Assembly (NCBI RefSeq): GCF_000828915.1
Contig: NZ_AP014569.1
Location: forward strand, 372,001-436,000
Origin: Serpentinimonas maccroryi
GTDB lineage: Bacteria; Pseudomonadota; Gammaproteobacteria; Burkholderiales; Burkholderiaceae_C
DNA: 64,000 nt
Direction: 5' to 3'
Made by a program: the position numbers and the translations under genes. Positions 47,338-56,047 of this stretch are shown piece after piece. The notes below the pieces were generated by a model. The model was not told where the DNA came from. It did not search any database and was given only the letters and a program-made list of their open reading frames with translations. How positions within the stretch are numbered: the stretch's first letter is position 1; each line of letters opens with the position of its first letter.

Positions 47338-48198
47338 ATGAAGCTGATCTTTGGTTTGTTATTTGGCATAGGCTGCATCTTCGGCGGTTATGTGATTGCC
47401 GGCGGCAAGATGGGCCCGATTTTGATCGCGCTCCCGGTCAAGATGATGATCATCATGGGCGGGGCCTTGGGCGCCTTCGTCATCAACAACGAGCCCAAGG
47501 TGCTCAAGGGCGCGCTGGCCGGCATTGGCCGCGCCATGAAATCCTCCAAGTACACCAAGGCGCGCTACATGGAGCTGCTGGCCTTGCTCTACGACATCTT
47601 GCAAAAAGCGCGCAAAGAAGGCCTGATGGCGATCGAGTCCGACGTCGAAAATCCGCAAGATTCGGCCTTGTTCCAGAAATACCCGGCGATCGCCACCGAC
47701 CACCACACAGTCGAGTTCATCACCGACTATTTGCGCATGATGGTTTCGGGCAACCTGAACGCGCACGAGATCGAGTCCATCATGGACAGCGAGATCGAAG
47801 CCCACCACAACGAGGGCCATGTGGTGGTGGCGGCGTATGCGCGCTTGGCGGGTGCGCTGCCGGCTTTTGGCATCGTGGCGGCGGTGTTGGGGGTGATCCA
47901 AACCATGGGTTCGGTGACCGAGCCGCCCGAGGTGTTGGGGGCCAAGATCGGCGCGGCCTTGCTGGGTGCGTTTTTGGGGATTTTTCTGGGTTATGCGATT
48001 TTCGAGCCGCTGGCAGGCACCCTCGAGCAAAAGCTCGACGAGGACACCAAAGAACTGCAGTGCATCAAAACCACCTTGCTGGCCAGCATGCAGGGCTACC
48101 CCCCCATGACGGCGATCGAGTTTGGGCGCAAGGTGCTTTACTCGGCGGAACGCCCCAGCTTCGTCGAGCTCGAAGGACACGTGAAGCAAAAGAAATGA
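47338..48198 (+). CDS. motA: Flagellar motor stator protein MotA
   Basis: Proton-channel stator subunit. The 286-residue product has four membrane helices; residues MKLIFGLLFGIGCIFGGYVI form the first. A cytoplasmic loop with basic and acidic residues includes KARKEGLMAIESDVENPQDS. The Pro-containing channel helices LPAFGIVAAVLGVIQTMG and GAALLGAFLGIFLGYAIFEP match the E. coli-type motor. It starts a motA-motB-cheY-cheZ run. A tRNA-like 15-base string (47292-47306) precedes it, and no clear promoter or Shine-Dalgarno sequence was identified. Confidence 0.97.
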   Translation: MKLIFGLLFGIGCIFGGYVIAGGKMGPILIALPVKMMIIMGGALGAFVINNEPKVLKGALAGIGRAMKSSKYTKARYMELLALLYDILQKARKEGLMAIESDVENPQDSALFQKYPAIATDHHTVEFITDYLRMMVSGNLNAHEIESIMDSEIEAHHNEGHVVVAAYARLAGALPAFGIVAAVLGVIQTMGSVTEPPEVLGAKIGAALLGAFLGIFLGYAIFEPLAGTLEQKLDEDTKELQCIKTTLLASMQGYPPMTAIEFGRKVLYSAERPSFVELEGHVKQKK

Positions 48199-48244
48199 AA
48201 AGCCAGCGCCTTCCAGCCAGACCCAGCCCTGTTGAGACGCAACC

Positions 48245-49249
48245 ATGAGCGCCACCGGCAAGCCGCTACAGCCCATTATCATCAAGCGCATCAAGAAAAC
48301 TGCGCATGGTGCGCACGGCGGTGCCTGGAAGATCGCCTATGCCGACTTTGTGACGGCGATGATGGCGCTCTTTTTGCTGCTCTGGCTGTTGGGCGCGACC
48401 ACCGACGAGCAGCGTGGCGGCATTGCCGATCACTTCAATGTCCCGATCATGGTGGCGTTGTTTGGCGATCCGGCAGCGGGCGCGGCCACGATCTTGCCTG
48501 GTGGCGGCGCAGACTTGCTGCGCCCCGAAGCGCCGCTGACGCCGCCCGACGATCCGGCCCAGCAGCCGCCGCAGATAGTCATCCACGAACAGCAACTGCG
48601 CCAAGCCCAACTGGCGCTGGACCGCCAGCGCATCGAAAACCTGCGCGGCCAGATCGAGCAGGCGATTGCGGCCAATCCGCAGTTGGCCGAGTACGGCGAA
48701 CAGATCCGGCTCGAGATGGTGCAAGATGGGCTCTACATCCAGATCGTCGATGAGCTCAATCGCCCTATGTTTGGTACCGGCAGTCCGGTGGTCGAGCCCC
48801 ATTTGCGCAGCATTTTGCGCCAAATCGCGGTGTCGATGGGAACGGTCGAGAATCGGATTTCGATTTCCGGCCATACCGACGCCGCCCCCTTTGGCCGCGG
48901 CGCACTGGGCTACAGCAACTGGGAGCTGTCGGCCGATCGCGCCAACGCCTCGCGGCGCGAACTGATGGCGGCTGGTTTGCCCGAAACCAAAATCGCTCGC
49001 GTGGTGGGTATGGGACCGAGCCAACCCTTGCTGCCCGAGGAGCCGCTGGACCCACGCAACCGCCGCATCAGCATTTTGGTGCTGACGCAAGAGGCTGAGG
49101 ATCGCATGACGCGCGCCATAGAAGGCGTTGCTCCAGCTGCTCCTGCTCCACCTGACGCAGCGCCTGACGCTACCAGACAAGGTGCCACTCCGGGTGCCGT
49201 CAATCTGCCGCCTCTCCCTAACTTATTGCCGCCGATGGGGGCCCGTTGA
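48245..49249 (+). CDS. motB: Flagellar motor protein MotB
   Basis: Stator subunit anchoring MotA to peptidoglycan. The 334-residue product has the single N-terminal membrane helix with the proton-binding Asp in AYADFVTAMMALFLLLWLLG, a plug/linker region, and a C-terminal OmpA-like peptidoglycan-binding domain (ISISGHTDAAPFG, NWELSADRANASRRELMAAG, DPRNRRISILVL). It lies 46 bp after motA. Confidence 0.97.
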   Translation: MSATGKPLQPIIIKRIKKTAHGAHGGAWKIAYADFVTAMMALFLLLWLLGATTDEQRGGIADHFNVPIMVALFGDPAAGAATILPGGGADLLRPEAPLTPPDDPAQQPPQIVIHEQQLRQAQLALDRQRIENLRGQIEQAIAANPQLAEYGEQIRLEMVQDGLYIQIVDELNRPMFGTGSPVVEPHLRSILRQIAVSMGTVENRISISGHTDAAPFGRGALGYSNWELSADRANASRRELMAAGLPETKIARVVGMGPSQPLLPEEPLDPRNRRISILVLTQEAEDRMTRAIEGVAPAAPAPPDAAPDATRQGATPGAVNLPPLPNLLPPMGAR

Positions 49250-49273
49250 ATGTCCGCCTGCTGCAGGTATAGT
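49246..49273 (+). promoter_or_regulatory. Candidate sigma-70-type promoter for cheY
   Basis: TTGAAT (49246-49251) and TATAGT (49268-49273) are spaced by 16 bp and overlap the motB stop. The ATG of cheY lies 38 bp downstream of the -10. It could drive cheY-cheZ separately from motAB. Confidence 0.5.
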
Positions 49274-49311
49274 TACACTCGACACCCGCGTACCCCGTAC
49301 TGGATATAGCC

Positions 49312-49695
49312 ATGCCCGAATTGCGTTTTCTTATCGTCGACGACTTCTCCACCATGCGCCGCATCGTGCGCAACCTGCTCAAGGAAATCGGCCATGCCGA
49401 TGCCGACGAGGCTGAAGACGGCGTGGTGGCCTTGCACAAGTTGCGCAACGGCAAGTTCGATTTTGTCGTCTCCGACATCAACATGCCCAATATGAACGGT
49501 TTTGAGCTGCTGACGCAGATCAAGGCCGACGACAAGCTCAAACACCTGCCGGTGCTCATGGTCACGGCCGAGGCGCGCAAAGAAGACATCATCGCTGCTG
49601 CTCAAGGGGGTGCGGCCGGCTACATCGTCAAGCCTTTTACCAAAGCCACGCTGGAAGAAAAGCTGGCCAATATTTTCAAAAAAATGGGCTGGTGA
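49312..49695 (+). CDS. cheY: Chemotaxis response regulator CheY
   Basis: Single-domain receiver that binds the flagellar switch when phosphorylated. The 127-residue product has all expected residues: acidic pair in [17 protein letters not shown], phospho-acceptor Asp in [17 protein letters not shown], Thr in [10 protein letters not shown] and Lys in [15 protein letters not shown]. It overlaps the possible GTG start of cheZ and is followed by cheZ. Confidence 0.97.
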   Translation: MPELRFLIVDDFSTMRRIVRNLLKEIGHADADEAEDGVVALHKLRNGKFDFVVSDINMPNMNGFELLTQIKADDKLKHLPVLMVTAEARKEDIIAAAQGGAAGYIVKPFTKATLEEKLANIFKKMGW

Positions 49696-49724
49696 GCGCA
49701 GCAAGGCAAGTACAGGGCAGGGAT

Positions 49725-50369
49725 ATGGATCAGCACACGCACGAACATCAGGCCGAAATGTTTCAGCGACTCGGGCGCATCACGCGCCAGTTGCATGATG
49801 CGCTCAACGAGCTGGGCTACACCCCGGTGCTCAAGGGGGCCGTCGATGAACTCCCCGACGCCCGCAGCCGTCTGCAATACATCGCGCGCCTGACCGGCGA
49901 TGCGGCCGAAAAGGTGCTCAACCGCGTCGATGAGGCCAAGGCCGAGCAAGACGCCGTGCGCCTGCACAGCCAGCAACTGCTCGACACCATCGGGGCTGTT
50001 CCGGGCCTCAAATGGGCCATGCCTGAGCTGCTCGAGTGGTCGCAAAAAATCCAGCACAGCACCGAGCGCACCGACGCGCACCTGACCGATATCATGTTGG
50101 CGCAAGACTTTCACGACCTCACCGGGCAGGTGATCAAGAAAGTGGTGACGCTGGCCGCCACCATCGAGGAGCAACTGCTGCAACTGCTGCTCGAATCGGC
50201 CGCGCACGCGCAGTCCGAGGCGGCGCCGCAGCCCGCCGCGCTTGCCGCGCCGGCCCCTGCGGTGCGGCGCGAGCAGTTGGCCGGCCCAGTGGTCAACCCC
50301 GAAGGCCGCACCGACGTGGTCACCGACCAGTCCCAAGTGGACGATCTGCTCGCCAGCCTAGGGTTCTAA
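49725..50369 (+). CDS. cheZ: CheY phosphatase CheZ
   Basis: Dephosphorylates CheY-P. The 214-residue product carries the catalytic segment LAQDFHDLTGQVIKKVV (acidic residue and Gln) and the C-terminal CheY-binding peptide QSQVDDLLASLGF. ATG 49725 is preferred over GTG 49692 because GGGCAGGGAT precedes it and the conserved MDQHTHEHQAEMFQR starts there. A linker of Pro/Ala residues separates the helix hairpin from the tail. Confidence 0.95.
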   Translation: MDQHTHEHQAEMFQRLGRITRQLHDALNELGYTPVLKGAVDELPDARSRLQYIARLTGDAAEKVLNRVDEAKAEQDAVRLHSQQLLDTIGAVPGLKWAMPELLEWSQKIQHSTERTDAHLTDIMLAQDFHDLTGQVIKKVVTLAATIEEQLLQLLLESAAHAQSEAAPQPAALAAPAPAVRREQLAGPVVNPEGRTDVVTDQSQVDDLLASLGF

Positions 50370-50374
50370 AAAAT

Positions 50375-50393
50375 CGCGCCTGCCTGAGGCGCG
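50375..50393 (+). terminator. Hairpin after cheZ
   Basis: CGCGCCT / AGGCGCG, a 7-bp perfect stem with a 5-nt loop, 5 bp after the cheZ stop. A short AAAAA run precedes it and only weak T residues follow. Confidence 0.5.
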
Positions 50394-50443
50394 TGTTAAG
50401 TGCAAACAGCTCGGTTTAGGTGGGGCTAATCGGGCTTTAGAAA

Positions 50444-50459
50444 TCTGGTGCGCACCAGA
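50444..50459. promoter_or_regulatory. 16-bp perfect palindrome upstream of flhB
   Basis: TCTGGTGCGCACCAGA is fully self-complementary. It lies directly against a possible -10 (GACAAT, 50458-50463) and within the inferred spacer, 29 bp before the flhB ATG. This position would suit a repressor or activator dimer. Confidence 0.5.
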
Positions 50460-50488
50460 CAATGCGGTCAACCCAGCGTCGGCCGCCC

Positions 50489-51643
50489 ATGGAATCCTCC
50501 CAAGACAAAAACCTACCCGCTACCCCGCGGCGCCTGCAAAAGGCGCGCGAGGACGGTCAGGTGCCGCGCGCCAAAGATTTAAGCAATCTGGTGGTGGTGG
50601 CCGGCGGCATGGTGCTGCTGTGGCTCAGCACCGCCTGGGCCTACGAGCGCATGGGCCAGGTCATGCGCATCAGCTACCGCTTCAACGCCGAGTCGCTGCG
50701 CCACCCGGAGGTCATGCTCGAGGTGCTGGCGCTGGCCATGTACACCGCCCTGCTGTACTACCTGCCGCTGGCGCTGGCTGTGGCGGTGTTGGCGGCTCTA
50801 TCGATGGTGGCGGCGGGCTCCTTCGCCTGGAGCTTCAAGCCGCTGGAGCTCGATTTGAGCAAAATCGGCCTCATCAGTGGCTTTGGAAGGCTGTTTTCGA
50901 TGCAGCAGCTGTTCGAGCTGCTCAAGCTGCTTGCGGTTTCGGTCTTGTTGGCGCTGGTGGGGTGGTGGTTTGTGAGCAGCCATTTGCCGGCTTTTGGCTC
51001 CCTGTTGCTGCGCCCGCTCGAGAGCTCGATCGTGCAGTTGGGGCAGTGGTTCATGCTGGGTGTCGGTGGCTTGCTGCTGGTGATGCTGCTGGTGGCCCTG
51101 ATCGATGTGCCGCTGCAGCAGTATCTGCACCGGCGCAACCTCAAGATGTCGCACCAAGAGGTGGTCGAAGAGCACAAGGAAACCGAGGGCAACCCGTGGT
51201 TGCGCGCCAAGCGCATGCAACGCCAGCGTGAACTGGCACAAGGCAGCAGCGTGGCCCAGGTACCGGCGGCCGACCTGGTGCTGATGAACCCGACCCACTA
51301 CGCCGTGGCGCTCAAGTACGACGAAAAAACCATGGCTGCGCCGCACGTGATCGCCAAGGGGGCCGACCTGAACGCGCTGCGCATCCGCGACATGGCCAAG
51401 CTGCACCAGGTGCCGGTGTTGCAGTCGCCCATGCTGGCGCGCGCGCTGTACACCCACACTGAAATCAACCAGCAGGTGCCGGCGGCGCTGTTCACCGCCG
51501 TGGCCCAGGTGTTGGCCTATGTGTACCGCCTGCGCGCTGCGCTGCGCGGCCAAGGCTCCATGCCGGGCCAGCCGCCCAAGCCCCACGTGCCCCCCGAGCT
51601 CGACCCGCATCAGGGCCACGACGTGGCGCCAGCGCAGGCCTAA
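50489..51643 (+). CDS. flhB: Flagellar type III export switch protein FlhB
   Basis: Membrane component of the flagellar export gate that switches substrate class. The 384-residue product has four membrane helices after the conserved KNLPATPRRLQKAREDGQVP, and the autocleavage site NPTH in DLVLMNPTHYAVALKYDE (about residue 269). The tail is Pro-rich. It starts the flhB-flhA-flhF-flhG-like-fliA run. ATG 50489 was chosen over in-frame 50462 for the conserved N-terminus. Confidence 0.97.
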   Translation: MESSQDKNLPATPRRLQKAREDGQVPRAKDLSNLVVVAGGMVLLWLSTAWAYERMGQVMRISYRFNAESLRHPEVMLEVLALAMYTALLYYLPLALAVAVLAALSMVAAGSFAWSFKPLELDLSKIGLISGFGRLFSMQQLFELLKLLAVSVLLALVGWWFVSSHLPAFGSLLLRPLESSIVQLGQWFMLGVGGLLLVMLLVALIDVPLQQYLHRRNLKMSHQEVVEEHKETEGNPWLRAKRMQRQRELAQGSSVAQVPAADLVLMNPTHYAVALKYDEKTMAAPHVIAKGADLNALRIRDMAKLHQVPVLQSPMLARALYTHTEINQQVPAALFTAVAQVLAYVYRLRAALRGQGSMPGQPPKPHVPPELDPHQGHDVAPAQA

Positions 51644-51670
51644 GCCAGCGCGCTCAAACACGATGCTCCC

Positions 51671-53767
51671 ATGAACGCCCTATTGCAAACCCTACAACGC
51701 TGGTTTGGCCCCGGCAGCGGTTATGCCGCCGTGATCGCCGTGCCCATTCTGGTGATGCTGGTGCTGGCCATGCTGGTGCTGCCGCTGCCGCCGTGGCTGC
51801 TCGACCTGCTCTTTACCCTCAACATCGCCATCGCCCTGATGGTGATGATGGTGGCGGCTTATATGCGGCGGGCGATGGACTTCATCGTCTTTCCGACCGT
51901 GCTGCTGCTGACCACGCTGATGCGGCTGGCGCTCAACGTGGCTTCGACCCGCGTGGTGCTGATGGAAGGGCACCAAGGCACAGGGGCAGCCGGCAACGTG
52001 ATCGAGGCCTTTGGCACCTTTTTGGTGGGTGGCAACTTCGCCGTGGGCGTGATCGTGTTCCTGATCTTGGTGGTGATCAACTTTGTGGTGGTCACCAAAG
52101 GCGCCGAGCGCATCGCCGAAGTGGGCGCGCGCTTCACGCTCGACGCCATGCCGGGCAAGCAGATGGCGATCGACGCCGACCTCAACGCCGGCATCATCAC
52201 CGACAAAGAGGCCAAGCAGCGCCGCGCCGAAGTGGCCGAGGAAGCCGACTTTTTTGGCAACATGGACGGTGCCGCCAAGTTTGTGCGCGGCGACGCCATT
52301 GCCGGCATCCTGATCCTGCTCATCACCATGATCGGTGGTTTTGCGATCGGCATGTTGCAGCACAGCATGAGCGCCAGCGATGCCTCGGCCACTTACATCA
52401 CGCTGGCCATCGGCGACGCGCTGGCGGCGCAGGTGCCGGCGCTGCTGATCTCGGTGGCGGCGGCGATGGTGGTCTCGCGCGTGGGCAAAGAAGAAGACCT
52501 GGGGCAGCAGATCGTCGGCCAAGTGTTCGATTCGCCCAAGGTGCTGGGAATCAGCGCGCTGGTGCTGTTTTTGCTGGGCATCATTCCGGGCATGCCCAAT
52601 GTGGTGTTCCTCAGCTTTGCCTTTGCCCTCGGGGGGGCGGCGTTCTGGATCGGTTGGCAGCAGCGCCAGGCGCAGGCGGCCAGCGAGCTGGCGCAGCAGC
52701 AGGCCAATGCGCCCGCCCCCAGCGACGGTGAGGCCTCGTGGAACGACATGCAACCGGTCGATCTGCTGGGCCTGGAGCTGGGCTACCGCCTGATTCCGCT
52801 GGTGGACAAAGCGCGCCAGGGCGATTTGCTCACGCGCATCAAGGGCGTGCGCAAAAAATTCGCCCAAGACGTGGGCTTCTTGCCGCCGCCGGTGCACGTG
52901 CGCGACAACCTCGAGCTGCGCCCCAGCAGCTACCGCATCGCGCTGCGCGGCGTGGTGGTGGGCGAGGGCGAGGTGTTCCCGGGCCAGTTCATGGCCATCA
53001 ACCCGGGGCACATCCGCACCCCGCTCATCGGCACCGCCACCACCGACCCCGCCTTTGGCCTGCCGGCGCACTGGATCGAGGAGCGGCAAAAAGAAAACGC
53101 GCAAATGGCCGGTTACACCGTGGTTGATTCCGAGACCGTGCTGGCCACGCATTTGTCACACTTGATGCAAGTCCATGCCGCCAGATTGCTGAGCCGCACC
53201 GAGGTGCAGGAGCTGGTGGCGCACGTGGCCAAACTGGCCCCCAAACTGATCGAGGAAGTGGTTCCGGCCATGGTGCCCATCGGCGTATTTCACAAGGTGC
53301 TGCAGCTGCTGCTCGAAGAGTCGGTGCACATCCGCGACGTGCGCACCATCGTCGAGGCCTTGGCCGAACACGCCGGCCAGACGCAAGACCCGGCCGAACT
53401 GGCGCGGCGCATTCGGCAGGCGCTGGCGCCCGCCATCGTGCAGCAAATCTACGGCCCGGTGAGCGAACTGGAAGTGATCGCCATCGAGCCCGGGCTCGAG
53501 CGCTTGCTCACCCAGGCCCTGAGCGGGCAGGGCTCGGGTGCGCTCGACCCCGGCGTGGCCGAACTGCTCACCCAGTCGGCGGCCCAGGTCTCGAACCGGC
53601 AGGAAGAGAAAGGCATCCCGGCCTGCCTGCTGGTGCCCGACGCCATTCGCAGCGCCATGGCGCGCCTGCTCAAACGCGCGGCGCCCCGCCTGCAGGTGCT
53701 GGCGCACAGCGAAATTCCTGACACCCATTTGATCCGCATCGGCCCAATACTTGGAGAGCCCGCATGA
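51671..53767 (+). CDS. flhA: Flagellar export gate protein FlhA
   Basis: Large membrane component of the flagellar export gate. The 698-residue product has eight membrane helices in the N-terminal half, the conserved loop (FVVVTKGAERIAEVGARFTL, LDAMPGKQMAIDADLNAGII, AEVAEEADFFGNMDGAAKFV) and a soluble C-terminal chaperone-docking half. It overlaps flhF by 4 bp (ATGA). Confidence 0.98.
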   Translation: MNALLQTLQRWFGPGSGYAAVIAVPILVMLVLAMLVLPLPPWLLDLLFTLNIAIALMVMMVAAYMRRAMDFIVFPTVLLLTTLMRLALNVASTRVVLMEGHQGTGAAGNVIEAFGTFLVGGNFAVGVIVFLILVVINFVVVTKGAERIAEVGARFTLDAMPGKQMAIDADLNAGIITDKEAKQRRAEVAEEADFFGNMDGAAKFVRGDAIAGILILLITMIGGFAIGMLQHSMSASDASATYITLAIGDALAAQVPALLISVAAAMVVSRVGKEEDLGQQIVGQVFDSPKVLGISALVLFLLGIIPGMPNVVFLSFAFALGGAAFWIGWQQRQAQAASELAQQQANAPAPSDGEASWNDMQPVDLLGLELGYRLIPLVDKARQGDLLTRIKGVRKKFAQDVGFLPPPVHVRDNLELRPSSYRIALRGVVVGEGEVFPGQFMAINPGHIRTPLIGTATTDPAFGLPAHWIEERQKENAQMAGYTVVDSETVLATHLSHLMQVHAARLLSRTEVQELVAHVAKLAPKLIEEVVPAMVPIGVFHKVLQLLLEESVHIRDVRTIVEALAEHAGQTQDPAELARRIRQALAPAIVQQIYGPVSELEVIAIEPGLERLLTQALSGQGSGALDPGVAELLTQSAAQVSNRQEEKGIPACLLVPDAIRSAMARLLKRAAPRLQVLAHSEIPDTHLIRIGPILGEPA

Positions 53768-55314
53768 ACGCCCAACGCTTTATAGCCCCCAACTCGCGCG
53801 AAGCCATGGCGCTGGCCAAGGCCACTTTTGGCGACAGCGCCGTGATTTTGTCGAGCCGCTCCGTTGATCAGGGCTTTGAAGTGGTGGCCACCAGCGAGGA
53901 AGACTTGGGGCAGTTGCGCACGCAGGTCGCGGCTGCCCCCAAGCCGGCGCAGCGCCCCGAGGAACGCACGCAGCGCGCCAACCTGCAGCAGCGCGCCGAG
54001 AGCCAGTTGCCGCGCCAGCCGGCGGGCGGCAGCGTGGCCCAAGACACCGAAACCATGGCCATGAGCACCTTGTCGTTCCAAGACTACGTGCGCGAGCGCA
54101 TGCTGCGCAAGCGCCGCGAAGCCATGCAAAGTCCCCAGCGTTCGGAGCCCATGCCCAGCGAGCCCACTCACGCCCAGGGCGCGGCGCCTCCACGCCTCGC
54201 AGCGCCCGAGCGCGATGGCTTTCGGGTCCAGCCAGACGAGCACGACTTCCGCTTGCGCTTCACCCAGTCCGCGCCTGAAGCAACCAAGCCCAAAGCTCGG
54301 CCTGCGCAGTCCAGTCCGGCGCCCGAAGCGCCCAAAATTCCCAAGGCTGAAGCCACGCCCAATGCCGCTGCGCGCCTGACCGAGCAAATCGACAAGCTGC
54401 AAACGCTGATGGAAGAGCGCCTGAGCACCTTGGCTTGGCTCGGTCAGGCCAAGCAAAACCCGATCGAGGCCGGTCTGCTGCTCAAACTCATCCGCTGCGG
54501 TTACTCGCCCACGGTGGCGCGCGCCGTGATGGAGCGCCTGCCCGAGCGCTACGCTCCTGCCGAGGCCTTTCGCTGGACGCAAGAGGTGTTGGCGCGCAAC
54601 CTGCGCACCCACCGCGAAGCGGGCCAGCTGTGCGACGAGGGCGGGGTGTTTGCGCTGGTGGGAGCCACCGGAGTGGGCAAAACCACCACCGCCGCCAAGT
54701 TGGCGGCGCAGTGCGTGCAGACCTATGGGCCCAGCAGCGTCGGCCTGATCACGCTCGACAGCTACCGCGTGGCCGGCTACGAGCAGCTGCGCTCCTATGC
54801 CCGCATGCTGGGCGTGGTGGCGCACCTGGCGCACGACCGCGCGGCGCTGCAAGACTTGCTCGAGCTGCTGGCCAACAAGCGCATGGTGATCATCGACACC
54901 GCCGGGCTTGGGCAAAAAGACCCACGCATCGCCGAGATGATGGAGCTGCTGGACTCACCCAGCATCAAAAAACTGCTGGTGCTCAACGCCGGCGCCCACG
55001 GCGACACGCTCGACGAGGTGGTGCACGCCTACGTGGGCAGCGGCCTACACGGCGTGATTTTGTCCAAACTCGATGAAGCCGCGAAGCTCGGGCCGGCGCT
55101 CGACACCTTGATCCGGCACCAGCTGGTGCTGCGCGGCCTGAGCACGGGTCAGCGCGTGCCAGAGGACTGGCAGCGCCCTGATGCCCCGACGCTGGTGCGT
55201 TTATCAATGGCCACCAGCAGCAAATCGTCTTTTGACCCCAAAGAGGCCGAGCTGCCCTTCTACTTTACCGAATCGGGCCAGGTGCGGGTGCCTTTGGATG
55301 GCCGCCATGTTTGA
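53764..55314 (+). CDS. flhF: Flagellar SRP-like GTPase FlhF
   Basis: GTPase controlling flagellar placement and number. The 516-residue product has an N-terminal B domain rich in Pro/Ala and charged residues, then an NG domain: G1 VGATGVGKTTTAAKLAAQC (about residue 300), LDSYRVAGYEQLRSYARMLG, G3 IDTAGLGQKDPRIAEM and G4 ILSKLDEAAKLGPALD. The active-site motifs look intact. Its usual partner FlhG would follow; the gene found there has lost the P-loop. Confidence 0.96.
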   Translation: MNAQRFIAPNSREAMALAKATFGDSAVILSSRSVDQGFEVVATSEEDLGQLRTQVAAAPKPAQRPEERTQRANLQQRAESQLPRQPAGGSVAQDTETMAMSTLSFQDYVRERMLRKRREAMQSPQRSEPMPSEPTHAQGAAPPRLAAPERDGFRVQPDEHDFRLRFTQSAPEATKPKARPAQSSPAPEAPKIPKAEATPNAAARLTEQIDKLQTLMEERLSTLAWLGQAKQNPIEAGLLLKLIRCGYSPTVARAVMERLPERYAPAEAFRWTQEVLARNLRTHREAGQLCDEGGVFALVGATGVGKTTTAAKLAAQCVQTYGPSSVGLITLDSYRVAGYEQLRSYARMLGVVAHLAHDRAALQDLLELLANKRMVIIDTAGLGQKDPRIAEMMELLDSPSIKKLLVLNAGAHGDTLDEVVHAYVGSGLHGVILSKLDEAAKLGPALDTLIRHQLVLRGLSTGQRVPEDWQRPDAPTLVRLSMATSSKSSFDPKEAELPFYFTESGQVRVPLDGRHV

Positions 55315-56047
55315 ATCCGGCTTCGACCAAGCCACAGGGCTCGCGGCCCTGCACTTGCAGCCCCCCAAGCGCTTGTTGCCGGTGGTGCACAACCCCGACC
55401 CGGCGCTGGCGCAGGCGGCACTGCTGCGGCTCGAAGACGGTTTGATGGATTTGGGTTTAAGCGTGCTGCCGCTCGATGGCATGCCCGAGACCGGTGGCGC
55501 GCTTTCCAAGTCGAGCGTTTGGCTGGAGCAGTCGGAGCAGGCGCTGCCCGAATCTGGGGTGTTGCTCTGGCAGGCCCCGCTGGAGGCGTGGGCGGTGCGG
55601 TTGGCCGATACCCAGGCGCGCCCGCTGGTGCTGCTCAATGCGGCCCCGGCGAGCTTGGTGAGCGCCTACAACGCCATCAAGGTGTTGTGGCAGGTGGCGG
55701 CCCTGCAGGCGCTGGTGCTGTGGCTGCCCGATGCCGACCTAGCCGCGAGCCAGTCTGCGAATTGGGATCGAGGCATAGAGCCAGATCCGGTTCGAACACT
55801 GCGTCAGCAGGCTTTGCGTCACCTGGGTCTGAGGCCAGCGGTGTGGCCACTCGGGTATGATCGTCAGCGGGGTGTCTTGGACCCAGCGGCTGGCGAATCC
55901 TGCATGCAACGGGTTCTGGAAACGGCGTTGGTGCTGCAAGATAGCGTGAGACAACCCCATGTACATTCCTTTTCACACCAGTTTTTCGCGCTTTCAGCCG
56001 ACCAGACCCGCTCAGTTTCTGATGTACACCGCCAAAGGCACGCTTGA
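55307..56047 (+). CDS. FlhG/FleN-position protein lacking the P-loop
   Basis: A 246-residue protein encoded between flhF and fliA, where FlhG normally lies; it overlaps flhF by 8 bp and fliA by about 26 bp. There is no KGGVGKT-type Walker A motif. A MinD/FlhG-like stretch remains (APASLVSAYNAIKVLWQVAA, about residues 109-128, compared with the family's TPEPTSLTDAYALIK). The N-terminus is LLPVVHNPDPALAQAALLRL. So it may be a diverged, nucleotide-independent relative of FlhG, or an unrelated protein. ATG 55298 (MAAM) is an alternative start. Function is inferred only from position. Confidence 0.55.
   Translation: MFESGFDQATGLAALHLQPPKRLLPVVHNPDPALAQAALLRLEDGLMDLGLSVLPLDGMPETGGALSKSSVWLEQSEQALPESGVLLWQAPLEAWAVRLADTQARPLVLLNAAPASLVSAYNAIKVLWQVAALQALVLWLPDADLAASQSANWDRGIEPDPVRTLRQQALRHLGLRPAVWPLGYDRQRGVLDPAAGESCMQRVLETALVLQDSVRQPHVHSFSHQFFALSADQTRSVSDVHRQRHA

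Noticed and set aside
47292-47340. A functional tRNA-Ile gene upstream of motA
   Set aside because: Only the 5' 15 bases fit; no anticodon stem, T-arm or 3' acceptor strand follows.
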